Assembly: GCA_020062805.1 (NCBI GenBank)
Contig: JAGUVP010000261.1
Coordinates: 1 to 6,202 of the forward strand
Length of the DNA stretch: 6,202 nt
Reading direction: 5' to 3'
From: Candidatus Bipolaricaulis sp.
GTDB lineage: Bacteria > Bipolaricaulota > Bipolaricaulia > Bipolaricaulales > Bipolaricaulaceae
Part shown: positions 4,441-6,202 of the stretch, piece by piece
How the letters are laid out: each line of letters starts with the position of its first letter
How positions within the stretch are numbered: position 1 is the stretch's first letter
Program-made: the position numbers and the translations under genes
The notes under the pieces: model-generated
The model's input: the letters and a program-made list of their open reading frames with translations, nothing else
Databases searched by the model: none
Told to the model about the DNA's origin: nothing

Positions 4441-6202
4441 TCAACGGACGACAATCGACACGAGCCTCCCCGGCACGACGACCACCCGCTGAACCTCCTG
4501 CCCCCTCAGGCGCTCCTGAACCTCGGGCCAGGCAAGGGCCGTCGCTTGTAGCACGTCGCGGTCCGCGGCAGCTGCGGCAGCCATGCGGACGCGGGCACGA
4601 ACCTTGCCGTTGATCTGGACAGGAATCTCCACCTCATCCCCCCTCACCGCCTCTGGATCGTACTCCGGCCACGGCGTTTCGAGGACCGGCTGCTGTTCTC
4701 CCAGCCGGTGCCACAGCTCTTCGGAGAAGAACGGGGTAAACGGAGAAAGGAGAAGCACCAGATCGCGGACAACCCGACGCACGAGCTGCGGGTCAGCCTC
4801 CAGCCGCTCGACGTACGCGGAGAGCTCGTTCACAAGCTCCATGATCGCCGCGATCGCCGTATTCAGCCCCAAACGGTCTCCAAGCTCCTCCGTCACCTTC
4901 TTCACCGTGGCGTGGAGCTTGTGCCACAAGACTCTCCCGTCGGGGTCCAATGTCGCTGGGTCCAGATCGCCCGTTGACGCGGTCAGACGGGGAATCTCAC
5001 CGACCACGACGCTCCACGCGCGGTTCAGGAACCGCCACGCTCCGCGGATCCCATCCTCGGACCACTCGATATCCCGGTCCGGAGGGCCCATGAACAGGGT
5101 GTACAGCCGCTCTGTGTCCGCGCCGTAGCGCGCGATGATGTCCGCGGGCTCGACCACGTTCTTCTTCGACTTCGACATCGAGAAATACGACGTCGCGATT
5201 ACCTGTTCGCACTTCGTACACCGTTGGTCGTTCACTTCTTTCGGGTAGAGCCAGCCGTGCTGGGGACACTTGTACGCGGTATGGCACACCATTCCCTGGG
5301 TGAACAGCCGCTTGAACGGCTCCGTGAACGACACGTACCCAGAGTCGTACAGGGCCTTAGTGATGAACCGGGAGTAGAGAAGATGAAGGATCGCGTGCTC
5401 GACGCCGCCCACGTAGAGGTCTACCGGGAGCCACCGGTTCACGTCATCGGACACGAACGGAGCCCCCTCCTCTCGCGGGGATACGAAACGCAAGAAGTAC
5501 CACGACGAGTCCACGAACGTGTCCATCGTGTCCGTGTCGCGCTTCGCCTTGCCCCCGCAGCGAGGGCAGGACGTGTCCGCGTAACCGGAGATGTCGGCCA
5601 ACCCCATCTTCCCGATGAACGGAACGTCCGGCAATAGCACCGGAAGATCACGTTCCGGGATGGGAACTGTTCCACAGCGATCACAGTACACGATCGGGAT
5701 CGGCGCCCCCCAGTACCGTTGGCGGGAGATGAGCCAGTCGCGCAGCCGGTAGGTGACCGTCCGCTCGCCAAGCCTTTGTTCTTCGAGATAGGTCGTTGCG
5801 CGGGCGAGCGCATCCGCAGCAGGGGTTCCGCTCAACAGCCCTGAGCTGATCATCGTCCCGGGCTCGATGTAGGCCCCGGTCATCGTCCGCGGGTCGGGCA
5901 CAGGTCCGTCCGAGGGGGCGATCACCACGCGAATCGGAAGCCCGTACTTCCGGGCAAACGCGAAGTCCCGCTCGTCGTGGGCCGGAACGCACATGATCGC
6001 CCCCGTTCCGTAGGTAGGCAGAACGTAGTCCGCGATCCACACCGGGATCGGCTCGCCTGTCACCGGGTTCAGCGCGCGGCTCCCCGTGAACACCCCGGTC
6101 TTGTCCCGCTCCGTGGACAACCGCTCGATCTCCGTTGCTCGGCCGGACTGGCGGCGGTACGCCTCGACCTCCGCCCGCCGCTTGGGCACGGTGAGCGCGT
6201 CC
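4441..6202 (-). CDS. leuS: Leucyl-tRNA synthetase, C-terminal ~586 residues (N-terminus outside window)
   Basis: LeuRS, a class I synthetase, charges tRNA-Leu in the cytoplasm. The frame is open through the right edge and ends at TGA 4441-4443. In order, the fragment shows the CP1 editing domain with [19 protein letters not shown] (HDERD at 5965-5979), the return to the catalytic fold at [16 protein letters not shown], a CxxC...CxxC zinc domain (5557-5685), [17 protein letters not shown], and [11 protein letters not shown]. It continues with a second CxxH...CxxC knuckle (5209-5268), the signature loop as SMSKS (5167-5181), [10 protein letters not shown], the helical anticodon-binding domain, and the C-terminal [11 protein letters not shown] and [12 protein letters not shown]. 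About 240-280 residues with the HIGH motif should lie to the right; the GTG at 6189 is internal. The wording around [18 protein letters not shown] and [10 protein letters not shown] resembles LeuRS of the alphaproteobacterial style. The first Lys of KMSKS is Ser here. Identification is very secure. Confidence 0.97.
   Translation of the reverse strand, partial: DALTVPKRRAEVEAYRRQSGRATEIERLSTERDKTGVFTGSRALNPVTGEPIPVWIADYVLPTYGTGAIMCVPAHDERDFAFARKYGLPIRVVIAPSDGPVPDPRTMTGAYIEPGTMISSGLLSGTPAADALARATTYLEEQRLGERTVTYRLRDWLISRQRYWGAPIPIVYCDRCGTVPIPERDLPVLLPDVPFIGKMGLADISGYADTSCPRCGGKAKRDTDTMDTFVDSSWYFLRFVSPREEGAPFVSDDVNRWLPVDLYVGGVEHAILHLLYSRFITKALYDSGYVSFTEPFKRLFTQGMVCHTAYKCPQHGWLYPKEVNDQRCTKCEQVIATSYFSMSKSKKNVVEPADIIARYGADTERLYTLFMGPPDRDIEWSEDGIRGAWRFLNRAWSVVVGEIPRLTASTGDLDPATLDPDGRVLWHKLHATVKKVTEELGDRLGLNTAIAAIMELVNELSAYVERLEADPQLVRRVVRDLVLLLSPFTPFFSEELWHRLGEQQPVLETPWPEYDPEAVRGDEVEIPVQINGKVRARVRMAAAAAADRDVLQATALAWPEVQERLRGQEVQRVVVVPGRLVSIVVR

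Noticed and set aside
5167..5181. The SMSKS change as evidence that leuS is a broken gene
   Set aside because: The frame is intact for 586 residues, all other LeuRS motifs are present, and the catalytically important second lysine is kept.

Overview
The window is GC-rich, tightly packed bacterial DNA with short gaps and small overlaps. It holds five complete or near-complete genes plus two cut by the window edges. One partial gene lies on the + strand at the left edge. All the others lie on the - strand, so they are read from right to left. No tRNA, rRNA, CRISPR array, insertion sequence or phage gene is visible. The leucyl-tRNA synthetase is of bacterial type. The NTPase fragment belongs to the THEP1 family, common in archaea and thermophilic bacteria, which hints at a deep-branching or thermophilic bacterium, but the phylum cannot be fixed from this sequence.

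Reading the - strand in transcription order: (1) leuS, the C-terminal ~586 residues of leucyl-tRNA synthetase, with its N-terminus beyond the right edge; (2) a family-2 glycosyltransferase starting 16 bases after leuS stops; (3) a PlsC-like lysophospholipid acyltransferase whose start probably overlaps the glycosyltransferase end; (4) after a 76-base gap holding a near-consensus sigma-70 promoter and a strong ribosome binding site, a GT28 glycosyltransferase of the monogalactosyldiacylglycerol-synthase type; (5) after a 284-base gap rich in inverted repeats, a GT4 glycosyltransferase resembling diacylglycerol glucosyltransferases. The GT4 gene ends tail-to-tail inside the + strand NTPase gene, with a 38-base overlap.

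Genes 2-5 look like a membrane glycolipid cluster. The acyltransferase could supply phosphatidic acid, the diacylglycerol precursor. The GT28 enzyme could add the first sugar to diacylglycerol. The GT4 and GT2 enzymes could add further sugars or modify a related lipid carrier. That pathway is an inference from family membership and gene order; the sugar donors and acceptors cannot be read from the sequence. leuS appears to be a housekeeping gene sharing a transcript with the first two of these genes. I see no convincing wholly new system. The most unusual items are the compact glycolipid gene set, the unexplained inverted-repeat region between the GT28 and GT4 genes, and the zinc-knuckle plus SMSKS variant in LeuRS.
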